The notes beneath the pieces were generated by a model, which saw nothing but the letters and a program-made list of their open reading frames with translations, was not told the DNA's origin and ran no database searches. Position numbers and translations under genes: made by a program. This document shows, piece after piece, positions 36,381 to 47,935 of a stretch of 64,000 nt of DNA; the first letter of the stretch is position 1, and every line of letters starts with the position of its first letter. Location of the stretch: assembly GCA_031216445.1 (NCBI GenBank), contig CM062215.1, positions 9,798,501-9,862,500 of the forward strand, read 5' to 3'. The stretch comes from Lateolabrax maculatus. Its lineage: Eukaryota > Chordata > Actinopteri > Acropomatiformes > Lateolabracidae.

Positions 36381-39029
36381 CAAACAGCACCCTGTTTGGT
36401 TAGTATGCATTCATCTCAAATATTGTGCACTGGCTAGCAGCAAGCACTGTCAACAAAAGAAGCTTATTTCTTACGATATGGGTGTAGTGGGGGAAGAAGA
36501 AAAAAAGAGATACCATTTAAAAACCCAAGGTTTCCCTGTGAGAGCCGTCATTCACACAAACGCTTGTCAGCGGCGATATGTCAGCTTGGGTGTAAGGGCT
36601 GACAATGTTCCTCAGGGGAGCTCTACCAAGAAGGCAGTGAGTTAAAGATAGGTGGTAGCACGGAGACATCAGTCCCTGAAACTCTGCTGTGAAGAGACGG
36701 GGCAATGGAAATCAGGCGCTCTGTTCACCACGGAGACAAACTGGCTATATGATCGGCTGTGTTTCCCACCCCGAGCAGTTTCTTCCTGACACCTGATAGG
36801 GTCTAATGTTAGCAGTCTCTGCTTCCAGCAAAGTAAAATGAAGTTAACCGCAAGCTCATGAATGTGTTTGGATGTTTCAAAAACCAACCAGAAGTTCATA
36901 AACTGTAATTAAAGCATCAATGCGAGGAGGTTCTCTGCCTCTTAAAGTGGTCTCATATATCATGGTCTTTAGATATCAAGTCGTCCGTCAGAAAATACAC
37001 GGCTGGGTAAATAAATTATAGGGGAGAGTAGACTCGCTGCAGGCTGTTGAGTTCCAAGTGTCTCTTTGGTCAGAGGGGACTCGTGTAGGGCCATCTGACT
37101 GATTACATGCATGGGGGATGTGGCTTTAAGTCAAGGCCTCTACAATGTGCATGGAACACCTTTAATCAGATTAGATTGAAGTTGCCACATGGAGCATTTT
37201 AACCTCAATCACGAGCACATTAATTTGAAAACATCAGCATAATTACCATAAACAAACGCGCTCTCACCGAGGAGACTGTCAGCTCCTATGTATGCTGCAT
37301 TTTACTTTGTGTTGATGTGGTGGAAAAAAATCTGCTTCACAGCTCCAAAACAGGAACGCCCTCACTTTTGCAAATAATGCGCACTTTTCATTCCACTTCA
37401 TCTATTCTCACTGCATAAATTCGACTTCACAGTAGCCTACTTTGCCAGAGTATGTGCATTCACTGTTATTTGGGGCTGCTGTGATGTTTCTTCTTGCTCT
37501 TCAAAACAAACATACTGACACCAACAGACAGTAGTTATGACGGACAAGCAAATGGGCTTATGGGGAATCTGGTCTTAAAGCTATATTTCATAATGTTTGT
37601 TTTTGTAACGCATCACCATTTCATCCATGTTTGGTGTTTGTCTGGTGAAACTAATAATTATGCTTACGCTGTGGTTACAGACAATCAAAGACCTCTATTC
37701 AACCGGTCATTCAATGAATGAATTAACCAATCAGAAGCGAGTGATGCATAGATTTTTAACACTAACCTTAAACCCAAACCCAAAGATATGACATAAAACC
37801 AGCAAATGTTCTCATTTGAGGAGCTGGAGCCAGAACATTTTTTGGCCTTTCTACTTAAAAATGAATTAAATGATTAATCGATTACAAAAAAGCAGATGTA
37901 GAAGAATTAACTGAATGGTAGCTAGAGATCTATGCAGGAAAATGACGTCCCCATATTTAATCCTGTTGACAGGATTCAGGCAATTCAGAGGACTGAAACT
38001 GACCAAAATTAGGCAAAACAGCTTCATCAACACGCTGATGAATGCTCACTCAATTGTGTTGTACAACCATGCGTAAAGTTACAAATTATAGCTTTGATAC
38101 TGACAGACCCAAAATTCAATGTCTTAGCTTTTCGGTTAAGAGAGAAAAAAACACAGGTCTTAGGACAGATTAACTCTGCAGCCACAATAAAAACCCATGC
38201 AGTCTAGTGACCTGGCTACTGATCCTTGACTGGTACTCCTCGGTACTATTTATAGATGCTCCACGAACACAAGATGTGGTCTGTTCCACCTGGTTTAGCC
38301 CTGGACACATAACAAAGGTCAATGTCTGAGATTTGTTAACATACTGTGGCAACACCGCATCACCACTGGACACGGCTTCATGCCAACTATCACGTCTTAA
38401 ACATCTTATTTTGTACATTTGCTTGCATATATATAAAAAAAAGGAAAAAAAATAAGAAAAATCTGTTATTGTCTGTAGCATATTTGCTTTGCACAGGCAT
38501 ATGTGCTGGAGCTCCTCTCACTTGTATGTGTCCCTTGTTGTGTGTGTCTGTAGATGTGAGACTTTGTGTTGCTCAGATCGCCTGCACAGACAGGAATCAC
38601 CCGGTTGCCATGGCATCATGTAGCGACAATTCCCACAGAATGAATTAACACTGTACAAAGAACGCCCGTGACCTTGATTTGAAATAGCAGCCCAAACTGT
38701 GAGCAGTCGGTGGGTAGCTTGTAATGAAAAAGAAAGCAAAGACAAAACAATGGCGTCGATGCACTTGCTGTTTTACCGAGATCACACAGTCTACAGTACA
38801 CCGGGATCTGAACAGATAGTAAGGTTTAAGGTATTAGAAGCCAAGAGTTGTTCATTTACCTAGTTTGGCGCTTAAATCTAATGAGCGGGGTGGGGTGGGG
38901 GGGAGAGAAAGTCTAGACGAGCACTAGACCAGAGGAGGTAGCTTGAAATAGATGGGAGCAACTCGTCTCTATGGAAACCACAGGCGAAAACAGTGGCACA
39001 CTCTGCCATGAAAGACATGTGGGAGATGA

Positions 39030-39160
39030 GGATGAAAGAGACAGAGGAGAGAGAGGGAGAGAGAGAGAGGGAGAAAGGGACAGAGATGGGGCGGGGGGGG
39101 GGGGGCGAGGCGCGGCGTGAAGAGAAAGAGGAGAGGAGGATGAGAGGGGGTAAGACAGCG
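39030..39160 (+). repeat. purine-rich GA/G tract
   Basis: About 130 bases almost entirely A and G on the + strand, with a central run of 12 or more G near 39096. It is interrupted by gcgaggcgcggcg. Confidence 0.85.
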
Positions 39161-41275
39161 AGCTTACGAGAATGATGTGTGTGTCACAGCAGTAGATATC
39201 GATGCCCCCAGTGGGCATTAATGTCACTGGGCTCATCTCTCTTTGAAAGAATTGATTTCATTTCACCAAGCGAACACAATATTCTCCTTTAAGACACCAT
39301 GGGGAGTCATTTCTCAAGCAATGGCACTGATGACACAATGGGACACAATTAAAAGTTATCTCCAATTAGAATAGTTATTTACCAGAGTGACGGGCATTTA
39401 TTGACGCTGATAACAGCCACTTTCACCGTTTTTCCGGCCGTACTTTCCCAAACTGGCCATTACCCGTTTTCAATTCACTGTGAGTTTTTCGCTATAGCGG
39501 TCAAGCCAATGCAAGTGTTACAGCCTCCAATTCCAATCATTCGCCACTGTCATTAAAAGACAAGTGGGCTGATGAGAGCTGTACCTCTCCAGAGGCTGAC
39601 TAATGGCCGCAGTCTGCACACCGGTCAGGGCGTAACTATCAGCATCATTTGACGAGTCCAAACTAAGTCTCAGTGGTGAATTATGGCTTGTTTCTCTATC
39701 ACATCACACTTCAAAATAAAAAATAAAAAAAGAAGTTAGAAGAAGTAAAGTTATGCATGGTTAAAAAAATAGTGGTGGTGATAACAATATTCATAGTAAC
39801 TCAAAATTATGTGCTAATACATGAGAGACAGGACATCAAAATTATGAGTTAGTAGGCTATATCATAAATTTGTAAGTATCTCATAGGGCCAACAGTTTAT
39901 AATAAGAAACTATTTGACCACACATCAGCAATGGTTGGTAGAAAATGAAAAAAATATACACCATATGCTTCTTATGCGACCATTTTTATAGTTGAGACAT
40001 TTTGAGACTTTTTAAGGATTAACAGAGATCCTTCCGATTATATTAGTCACTGTTACTTAGATATAACGCAAAGAAACTTTTAGTAAGTTTAGTGAACTTG
40101 GTATTTTGAGTTGGGAGAACTTAATAATATACAGTAATTGTGAGAGCAAAGATTTTACCAATTGCATTAAATAGCATTAACAACGATTCACATTTTAACA
40201 AATAAACTGAAAGTAAAAAACAAATACCAAATACATGAACTGATTCTTTTGAGTATCACTAACTTCCTGCAACACAGCAGAGACTAAACATGGCAACTGA
40301 GTAAGTCTGGTGTCAGTTTTCATGGGAACATGATCCGCGTCGGAGATCTAAAACAACAATTACAGTCACTCAGGTTTGCGAAAAGGTTAAATCTGTACAG
40401 TGACGTAACTTTTCTATCCTTGTGAAGTAGTATGAAATTGTATGGTAATTTTTTTGAAGGTGATTTTCAGCAGAAAAAAAAAACAGTAATACTAAGGTTG
40501 AGAGAAATGGCTGCCCTCAATTTCACTCTTGAAGTCACTAATGACAGTAACAGATTACAAGGCAGACCATATTACCAGGAAAAAAATGAAATGATCAAAA
40601 ATCAATTATCAGCTGCCATTTTGGGGGGGCGTTTGCCTCTTGCATTTTTACTATGTCATTTCAAAAAGTTCGTTTCTACCCATGTGGTGTCTGGAAAGTT
40701 TCCACTGTGGCTGAGGTAGTAGAACTTTATGGAATTCATTAGCATCACAGTTACACAGTGCAGGAATACGGGGCCAGCTTCGTACCGCCTGCTTGCTGAA
40801 TTATGGCTGCACAGCTTCAGCCACTTCAGAGACAAGTCATGTTTCAGTCATGAGGAGGTGTCAGGATTTCATTCATAATTCTGAGGTAGCTCCACTCTAT
40901 AATAGAGGTTCTTAACCCGCAAATCGATTCCTGCAACATTTAAGTCGTGGGAAAGAGAGGAAAGAAAGAAAAAAGAAAAAGAGAGAAATTTAATTATTTG
41001 ATCAATTTAACTATTCTGCTTCACAACACTCAAAACAAGTTCCCACTGCAGCTTTTTAATGGAAGGCTAGATTGATGCAAGACTGGGGACATCTACCCAG
41101 AATACCCCATATGCATTATTAATGGTGATTAATAAACCTCTGCCCACATGTTATATAATCCCTGACTTCCTCATGGGTCACCCCAGTGCTGACCAGCTCC
41201 TCATCATGCAGTCACAGTGAATTCTCTGTACAAAGTATTTCTCCTGCATTCCTCATACATGCATTACCTTCCCAG

Positions 41276-41472
41276 GGATCACCACGGTGCTGACCATGAC
41301 CACCCTGAGCACAGTGGCCAGGAACTCGCTGCCCAGGGTGTCCTACGTGACGGCCATGGACCTGTTTGTCACCGTCTGCTTCCTGTTCGTCTTCGCCGCC
41401 ATGATCGAGTACGCCATGCTCAACTACTACTCCTACAGTGTGCGCAGACCTCCTGCCAAGACGCAGAGAATG
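41276..41472 (+). CDS. gabrg3: gabrg3 197-bp exon: M2 pore helix, M3 and start of cytoplasmic loop
   Basis: The acceptor is cttcccag and the donor is GAATG|gtaagc; the exon ends in phase 0. It completes Gly200 and encodes 201-265: ITTVLTMTTLSTVARNSLPR, the M2-M3 linker, M3 (about 222-245, SYVTAMDLFVTVCFLFVFAA) and the loop start NYYSYSVRRPPAKTQRM. The pore-lining TTVLTMTTLS is invariant in gamma subunits. In the M2-M3 linker the mammalian gamma ARKSLP is ARNSLP here, as in alpha subunits. The position aligned with gamma-2 Lys289, an epilepsy mutation site, is Arg220. Codons are GC-rich at third positions, in contrast to the surrounding AT-rich intron. Confidence 0.95.
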
Positions 41473-41695
41473 GTAAGCCTGGCGGTGAGTGTGCGAGTAA
41501 TAGGCCATTTATTTGTGTTAACATCCACCTCCACGACAGCCGAGCGGCTTCTTTGAGCACAGCTGCATAAAAACAGCCTGTAAAGCATCCATCTTTAATC
41601 ACTGTCTTTCACGTGCTCTCGGTAATGCATCGACACTGAACTGGCCTCGGTTTGAATCGGCTGTTAACGTCGCTTGTGGGAAGTCAATCAAACAA

Positions 41696-41830
41696 CTGAG
41701 AAGAGATACAAAAAGACCACAGGGACACAAAACTAGTGCAAAGAGACATGAAACGACCACAAAGAGACACAAAATGACACATAATGACACATAATGACCA
41801 CAAAGAGACACAGAGACACAAAATACAATG
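41696..41830 (+). repeat. imperfect minisatellite, ACCACAAAGAGACACAAAATG units
   Basis: Repeated words gaccaca, aagagacac, aaaatgacac and ataatgacac follow each other with unit lengths near 10 and 20-22 bp. Purine-rich on the + strand; located 220 bp after a coding exon. Confidence 0.75.
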
Positions 41831-43789
41831 ACTAGTCTTTCAGTCTGTGTGTATTGCACCTATGTAAGAGGGGTGAGGGGTCTTCATAATCCGTCCATGT
41901 ATATCACGACAGCATTAAAAAAATTATAATTTAAAACCGGCATGCATTTGCCATGAGCAAACCAAAATAAAAACCTTGCAGACAAATAACTCATTAGTGT
42001 AAGGACACTTGGTCCATGGGTGCCATAGCAACACTGGGGGCCCTTAAGACCCCCTGGGCACCCATGGGATCAGTACCAAGGATCGTGATGTAGCTGTCTA
42101 GACAACGAAAAACAAGCGCTAAAAAAAGGAACAAATGCTTGAAAATCTGGGTATATTCACTCTCGTGCCGCCCGGTGAGCCAATCAGAAACGTGTGAGAG
42201 TGTGTGTGTCGCTGTGTTTGTACATGAGAATCTGCTCCTCTGCGTCCAGGCCTGGTTCAATTTCAAGTCCTGGTGTGATACGATGATCTAAGTGTTGCTT
42301 CAGAGGCTTTTTTTTTTTTTTTTTTTAACCTGCTGAAAGTAAAATTCTTGTCATCTTTTCAGTGAGAATGAAATAACAGAAAAAATATCTAATATAAAAA
42401 AAATACCTGAAACTTATATTGAAATAACATACAGTACAGTGCACAATGCCTTCCCACGCGTCTGACATGTGTGTCTTTAAAAGGTGTGTGCAATTGAAAA
42501 CATTTATTTTCTAGCATTCGCTCCTGTGCGAGAGCCTAATGCACTGTGTGGGCGTTCTCAGGGCTGCACCTGCCGGGAACGCATTAATGGCGGCAGCACA
42601 CATCTACTAAGACTGAGTCAGTCACCACTGCTGTCATTTCCCTCTTTCCAGATCCCCTCCCTCTTCATTATTTCCTCCCAGTGTACAGGAGCTCTGCTGA
42701 ATGTGTCTCAGGGCTAAAAAGACTGTCAGCTCTGGCTGAACAATTAAGTTGTGTTCCCCTCCTCTGCATTTCTGGCTTTCTGCTGTATTTTGGCCTGGTC
42801 TGTCTGTGGGGAAGCCTCATATTTCCCTCCCCCCATCCGTGTGGCCCCTTTGTGCCGCCTACTCAGTCAATTCTCTTACTCCACAAGACACATCTAACTC
42901 CCTTTCTCTCCATCGCTCGCCTCCCACTCCTCCTCCAAGAGCGGCGTAGAGGACTGGAAAAATGTGTGAAGATTTTACCCCAATTAGGTTGTCCCACACA
43001 ATTTTATAAACATCAGGGAGGAAGTCACATAATGAATTTTCCCAGGAGGTACTTATTCAGCATTCTAGTCTAAAAATTCAAGCTGTAGCTGCAATGTGGA
43101 TACAAATAATGAATAGCAATGATTCTTGTTATTATATCTGTGTAAGTTTTTTTAAATCAGTAGATTAAATATGTTTAAACATAAGTATTGTAGTTTGTTT
43201 TATTCAAAAATCCATTTCCAAGAATGAATTTAAAGCTTTTAAAAACCCTAGACACCACTATGCTTGCACAAAAGCAAATCGATTGCTGGGCCCATTTTAT
43301 TGTGTGCTAGTGTATTTTGTATTCCAACTGATAACCGGACAAATGTAGGGAACGGTACATCACTTTGAGATCCATTCACCACATCAATAGTGGAGTTTGA
43401 TGGAGTTTTTCAGCAATCTAAGACATCAATAAATTCATGTCGGGGCTTTGTGTCTTTATAGACTTGCCATTTTACATTTATGGTCAATCACACAGAGCGT
43501 AATGCACTAGAAGTGGCATAATTTCTCTACTGCAGTGCCAATGGGCCAGAATGCAATGCAACAAAAAGGCATTTTGCATTTTGAGAAAAGCATCTTGCCA
43601 CAATTATGAACATTTTCATAAACTATTACAATAAACAGAAGTAATTGTACTTCTGCTTGAGAGTAATCAACACATGAACAGAATTAACTTATGCATGACA
43701 GGCATCCATAGACCCCCATTGACCCGCATTCCCCCTTACTGTTGCTACAACTTTTTTAGACAAGGTTATTAGAGAAGGTTATTTTCAGT

Positions 43790-44525
43790 CAATTGCTGCC
43801 CTACTTACACCAAAACAACATCTTGCAAAGATTTCAGTCAAGTTTTAGGGCTTACAATAGCACAGTCTGCCTTGTTGAAAGTGCACAATGACCTGCTCTT
43901 CTCTACCGACTCCTTTTACTGTGCCATCCTGATACTTCTTGAACCTCAGTGCAGCGTTTGATGCAGTGGATCGTGACATTTTAACAAATTTGAACTGGTT
44001 CAAATCCTACCTCAAAAGCAACTTTTTCTCCCCAAGCTACTCTCTCCTGCAGGGTCCCACAAGTTTCCATCCTAGGCCCCATTCTTTTTTCTATGTAAAT
44101 GCTTCCCCTCAGCTAAATCAATCAAAAATACGACAATTCCCTCAACTAGTATGCTGATGACACTCAGCTTTATCTCCCCCTGAAACCAAATGACCGGCCC
44201 AGTCTAATCAGCCTCATACACTGCCTTGAGGACATAAAGTATGGATGGCACAAAACTTCCTACAGCTGAATGAAAGCAAGTCTCCATCACAGTGATTACC
44301 AACAGTCTAGGCAACCTGTCCACCCTTGTTAAACCCCATGTCAAAAAACCTTGTGATATTTGATTCAGCCTTTATGTTTGACAAACAGGTCAATGCTGCA
44401 GTAAAAGCCATTTTTTCTCAACATAGCCCTACAGTCAGAAATTAAACTGTTCAAAGATTCAAAGATCATCATCTTCAGAGAAAGTCATCCGCGCCTTTAT
44501 ATCCTCCCGCTGCTACTGTAGGACT
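43790..44525 (+). mobile_element. LINE relic, reverse transcriptase domain fragment (L2/CR1-like)
   Basis: Conceptual translation across frames gives RT motifs in the right order. They are FQSSFRA and ALLKVHNDLL near 43835, LSAAFDAVDRDIL near 43945, WFKSYL near 44000, a QG..F..LGP-type remnant near 44055, the catalytic YADDTQLYLPL at about 44150, then NFLQLNESK and DKQVNAAVKAIF. Frames are broken by indels and stops. It is truncated at both ends, and the order resembles L2-type non-LTR elements common in fish. It is inactive. Confidence 0.8.
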
Positions 44526-44828
44526 AGTTAGTCCTGGTATTAAAAGTATGAGAAGGAAAAATGTAAGAAAAGATTGTAACCCTACAAATTAATGTAGTTT
44601 TTGAAAGGCTAAAGACACCACCCTCCAAACTCTTTAAATGTTGAGTCTCACTCTTAAGACAGACCCATGCACACAACTTCGACATATAAAGAAAATCAAA
44701 GCTCGAGAGAGCCACTGTGCCCTGTTATGCCTGCAATGCTCTGATTGGACAAGTTCAAAAGACACAGAACACAGTTCAAAGAGGAGAATTCCTTCACCAT
44801 AACCCTTTCTCTCTGTCATCTGGTACAG

Positions 44829-45110
44829 GCCTACTCATCTTTCAACATGGGTCACACCCCTCGGCCAATGATGCCCATGGGCAACTCCCTGTTCTGGCAC
44901 GACTATGACGACAGCTGCCTGTACGAGTGCCTGGACGGGAAAGACTGCAAGAGCTTCTTCTGCTGTTATGAGGAGTGTAAAGAAGGCGGCTGGAAGAAAG
45001 GACGGATCCATGTCAACATCCGCGAGCTGGATTCCTACTCCCGGGTTTTCTTCCCCACCTCGTTCTTGCTCTTCAACATAGTCTACTGGGTCAGCTACCT
45101 CTACCTCTAG
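44829..45110 (+). CDS. gabrg3: gabrg3 terminal coding exon: cytoplasmic Cys-rich loop, M4 and stop
   Basis: The acceptor tggtacag|GCC follows a ttctctctgtc tract in phase 0, and the reading frame ends at TAG 45108-45110. It encodes residues 266-358. The loop begins AYSSFNMGHTPRPMMPMGNS, which is divergent. Then YECLDGKDCKSFFCCYEEC (297-315) carries five cysteines of the conserved gamma-class palmitoylation-type cluster. GRIHVNIRELDSYSR leads into M4 (about 337-357), and the protein ends YWVSYLYL as in mammalian gamma subunits. CCYEEC and FFPTSFLLFN favour gamma-3. The open frame continues upstream of 44829 through intron sequence, but family alignment and the acceptor put the exon start here. 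Confidence 0.96.
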   Translation, partial: AYSSFNMGHTPRPMMPMGNSLFWHDYDDSCLYECLDGKDCKSFFCCYEECKEGGWKKGRIHVNIRELDSYSRVFFPTSFLLFNIVYWVSYLYL

Positions 45111-45342
45111 TCGGTCCCGGGCTGTGATCGGTGGGCCCTGCTGAAACAGCCACAGTCCCTGCCACTTTGCACCGCGGCTCGTGATTTAAGGTCAAAACTA
45201 AACATGGAAGAGGAAATGAGGTGGATCCGCTCAGTGGGAATTGAGAAATATGTACTCTGGACTGGTAGGAGTAAAAAATACTTTTGCGCTGTGGTGCACA
45301 GTGTAAAGGCCATGATACTTTGAGCAGTGGCACTCCAAGGAG

Positions 45343-45348
45343 AATAAA
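45343..45348 (+). terminator. candidate polyadenylation signal AATAAA (proximal)
   Basis: Canonical hexamer 233 bases after the gabrg3 stop codon. No strong GU-rich element was recognised just downstream, so use is uncertain. Confidence 0.35.
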
Positions 45349-46058
45349 ACGCTCAGCAGTAGAACAACAAGCCGCCAGCATTAATGTGAATGGATAGGTC
45401 CCGTTTATGACTCTCTCAAAAACCAAACAACAGACTGACTTGACTTCAGAGACGTTCGGGGACGGGGTTGCATTGCTAAATCTTGGTCGTTGAGATGGCG
45501 AAGCACCCATAGTGCCTTCTTTAGAAAGGGTGCGGCACAGTAAAACGCAGCTTCAGAGTTCCCTCCATTATCTTTATTACCTCATCCACCACACCACCGC
45601 ATGCTGAGCTGTTTATTCTTTGATGAAACAAACCCGGAACACCACCACTGGAGCTGTTCAAGAGGAACCACATTAGTTTTAGTTGTACCCTAGAATTAGT
45701 TCTACTTCCTAATAATAGTAACGTTTTCTTATTCTTCTTATTCTTCTTATTAGAATTAGTTGTATTTTCACAGCAAGTCAGCTAGCTCACACATCAGTTG
45801 TTAATTGTTGAATATGAGTTGGTGTCAGGGACAGCGGTTGTTTGGTAAAATCTTGTTTATGAAGTCAGTGAGCTTTTGTTCATGATGCTTTATAACCAAG
45901 CGATTCAGTTTACAGTAGATGCCAAGAAGATTTGGGTGTTTTATAATGAATGCTGAGTTACATTCTCACACACAAAATGTATACGCACTGCATAAATACA
46001 TACCAATCAAATTCTAAACCCGCTAATCCCATCCCATCCAAGTATGTTCCAGTACATG

Positions 46059-46064
46059 AATAAA
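46059..46064 (+). terminator. candidate polyadenylation signal AATAAA (distal)
   Basis: Canonical hexamer about 950 bases after the stop codon. It is followed within 45 bases by GT-containing sequence (gggtgagag, then tgctggtttc). A plausible end of a roughly 1-kb 3' UTR. Confidence 0.4.
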
Positions 46065-46204
46065 CAGATTAGGGTGAGAGCACTGCTGGTTTCTTCCTGA
46101 CAACAGCTGTATGAAAACAGTTTAACATTTTATTTTACACATTTTTATTCTTATTTATATAGATTTTTGTTGTATCATTAATACGGCCTGTGGCCTATTA
46201 TCTT

Positions 46205-46345
46205 GGTTTAAAGGAAAAGGTTGACATTTTTGGAAATATACTCTATTCTTAAATAGTGGCTGGAGCCTTTTTATTTCATTTGGGACTGACTTAAATTAGA
46301 GACAGGCTTTTATTTGTAATTTCCCCCTGTTCCTCAGTTAATGCA
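46205..46345 (+). repeat. fish interspersed repeat fragment (TTAAAGGAAAAGGTTGACATTTT type)
   Basis: Starts ttaaaggaaaaggttgaca and continues tttttggaaatatactc, like the start of the repeat at 53493-53663, then ctggagcc. It lies just beyond the distal polyA candidate. Confidence 0.5.
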
Positions 46346-46846
46346 AACTCAAAACTTTCTCCATGTTTACCTTCTCCAAGTGTATATCCACAACACTAAG
46401 TCACCAGGAGCAATTTTCACAATAATATATGCAGCCTATCTTTTATAGAAAAGCTTTTACTCTGAAAGAAACATCAGAAAGTGTGCAGTTTTGTTGACAG
46501 TAGCCTAACATCAAGAGTACGACAAAGAAGAAACAAGTATGAAAACATAATTTCTGTAAAAGAGCAGCAAAGTGGTGAATAACATGATTCTGTTCTGATG
46601 GAATTAGCGCTGCGAAAATGTGCTTTATATTAAATTTTCCTGATGAATAAACAGTACTCACTTTCTTGTTGCTCTATCGCTCTAACTTTCCGCAAATAAT
46701 TTCTCAAAATGTCAAACTATTCCAAGAAGTTACTAATCCCAAAGAAATTTCATCAGCTTTGATTTCAGTGGAGATTCAGCTGTGTATAATGTAATTCTGG
46801 ATAAACACAAAATCATTGTTTTGTCATGAAAATTGTTATGTATAAT

Positions 46847-46896
46847 ATATATGTGTATGTATATAAATAAATATATATATATACATACACATATAT
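46847..46896. repeat. AT-rich perfect palindrome, 19-bp arms
   Basis: Arms 46847-46865 and 46878-46896 are exact reverse complements (atatatgtgtatgtatata) around a 12-base AT loop. Confidence 0.95.
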
Positions 46897-47479
46897 GTAA
46901 ATAATGGATATTGGCAAAACATGAGCTGCAAAAATATTAGCTTTGGCCCCAAGCCACTTGAATTCTAAAGCACACACAGACATATACTGTACATGGCCTA
47001 TTTATTGTGCATTAGAGACATTCTATCCAGTTTCAGAAGAGTTTGAGTACATAAAATTAGAGCCTTGATGAAAGCATCAATTTGTCTGATATCCTGCCAT
47101 GTGCAGACCTAAAGGCACATCTTCTTGTGCCCAGCTGGCAATGATCACAGGTGCTGTAAAATAAGTTCTATATATTGTGATACTCCATACACTCACATAC
47201 TGTACACAGAGCGGTGTTGAAAAATGGATGATCCCAGATGGTTGTTGATAACTCTTGATGCAGCCTCACATCCCTTCCTCAGACATGTAAAATTGATGCT
47301 GTATACGGAGGCATACGGACAGAGGAGTAAAAGAAAAAAAGAAAAAAACCACAAGGGATGGACGGTACTGACGGTGTTTGAAACATTTTGGGTTTGTTTA
47401 CTGTTCTATGGTGTTTTTTGCAGTTGTTTGGCTTTGTAGAACAATCAACCCCCCTTTACTCTCCTCCTCCTCCTCTCTC

Positions 47480-47502
47480 TCCCCCCCCCCCCCCCCCCCC
47501 CC
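47480..47502 (+). repeat. poly(C) run
   Basis: More than 20 consecutive C, preceded by a CTCCTC-rich stretch and followed by cccacacacac. G-rich on the minus strand. Confidence 0.95.
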
Positions 47503-47890
47503 TCCCACACACACACATACACTTTTTCCCCGGTATTTGTATGTTCAGAGAAAAGCTTTTATGTAAGATGTATCTAATTAATGTTTCTATTTTCATACAG
47601 TTATATATGGAATGTAAGTTAGGCCAGTAGCGAGGCCGGAGTCAATCTGGTTCCAGTTCAGTCAGTTCAAGTGGCCTAAATGACTTTATATTTAGGGGTC
47701 CTACATATTCATGAGGCCTCCAGACACATTTGCGTCCTGTCCAGAGGTTTGTAATTACAATTGCAAGTAATGCTAGAGAAACAGCAGAATGGCTGTTACC
47801 CTCTGGGCCATTACTTACTCTGCTGATTTAATACATTAGCTCGTATGAGACAGTAAAATTGCATTAGTATTTCGACATTAGATCTGTCAA

Positions 47891-47935
47891 TCCATCTATC
47901 TATCCATCTATCTATCTATCTATCTATCTATCTAT
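47891..47935 (+). repeat. (CTAT)n tetranucleotide microsatellite
   Basis: About ten CTAT units with two CCAT variants near the 5' end. Confidence 0.95.

Larger units (their letters stand above)
31626..41275 (+). other. gabrg3 intron (9.7 kb)
   Basis: Bounded by gtacac and cttcccag. It contains (TA)n at 31743-31760, a MITE-like repeat at 33400-33690, a repeat fragment at 36096-36380 and a purine-rich block at 39030-39160. A possible cryptic exon lies at 32423-32486. The segment 39290-39660 is non-repetitive and could hold regulatory sequence, but nothing there can be named. Confidence 0.85.
41473..44828 (+). other. gabrg3 intron (3.4 kb) in the M3-M4 loop
   Basis: Bounded by gtaagc and ggtacag, phase 0. 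It contains an imperfect ACCACAAAGAGAC minisatellite (41696-41830), a T-run at 42308-42326 and a LINE relic (43790-44525). No extra loop exon was recognised, although the mammalian gamma-3 loop is longer. Confidence 0.85.
15496..45110 (+). other. gabrg3: gabrg3 gene span visible in window (GABA-A receptor gamma-3 subunit, 3' part)
   Basis: The seven exons annotated below join in frame to 1077 bp: 358 residues plus stop. The product is a pentameric ligand-gated chloride channel subunit of the Cys-loop family, acting in the neuronal plasma membrane with alpha and beta subunits. The gamma class is shown by the C-terminal cysteine-rich loop around ECLDGKDC and by SSYGYP after the Cys-loop. Gamma-3 is favoured over gamma-1 and gamma-2 by YQFDFMGLRNTT, SDATPARTALG, CCYEEC and LDSYSRVFFPTSFLLFN, which match the gamma-3 pattern as I remember it. 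Known gamma-3 proteins are about 467 residues, so roughly the first 110 residues and the signal peptide are missing. I searched upstream for the preceding exon ending in SSINM and did not see it. A fish gamma paralog from genome duplication is possible but would still be gamma-3-like. Confidence 0.93.
45111..46070 (+). other. gabrg3: probable gabrg3 3' UTR
   Basis: The sequence after the stop has no continued coding frame and contains two AATAAA signals (45343-45348 and 46059-46064). Neuronal receptor transcripts often have long 3' UTRs, so the true end may lie further downstream. The UTR extent is inferred; no cleavage site can be proved from sequence. Confidence 0.5.

Noticed and set aside
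44745..44828. Upstream Met-initiated extension of the terminal exon frame
   Set aside because: The open frame continues through the intron by chance. The acceptor at 44828 and phase match place the exon start at 44829.
47891..47935. Regular spaced repeat considered as a CRISPR array
   Set aside because: It is a simple CTAT microsatellite with no spacers; the sequence is eukaryotic.
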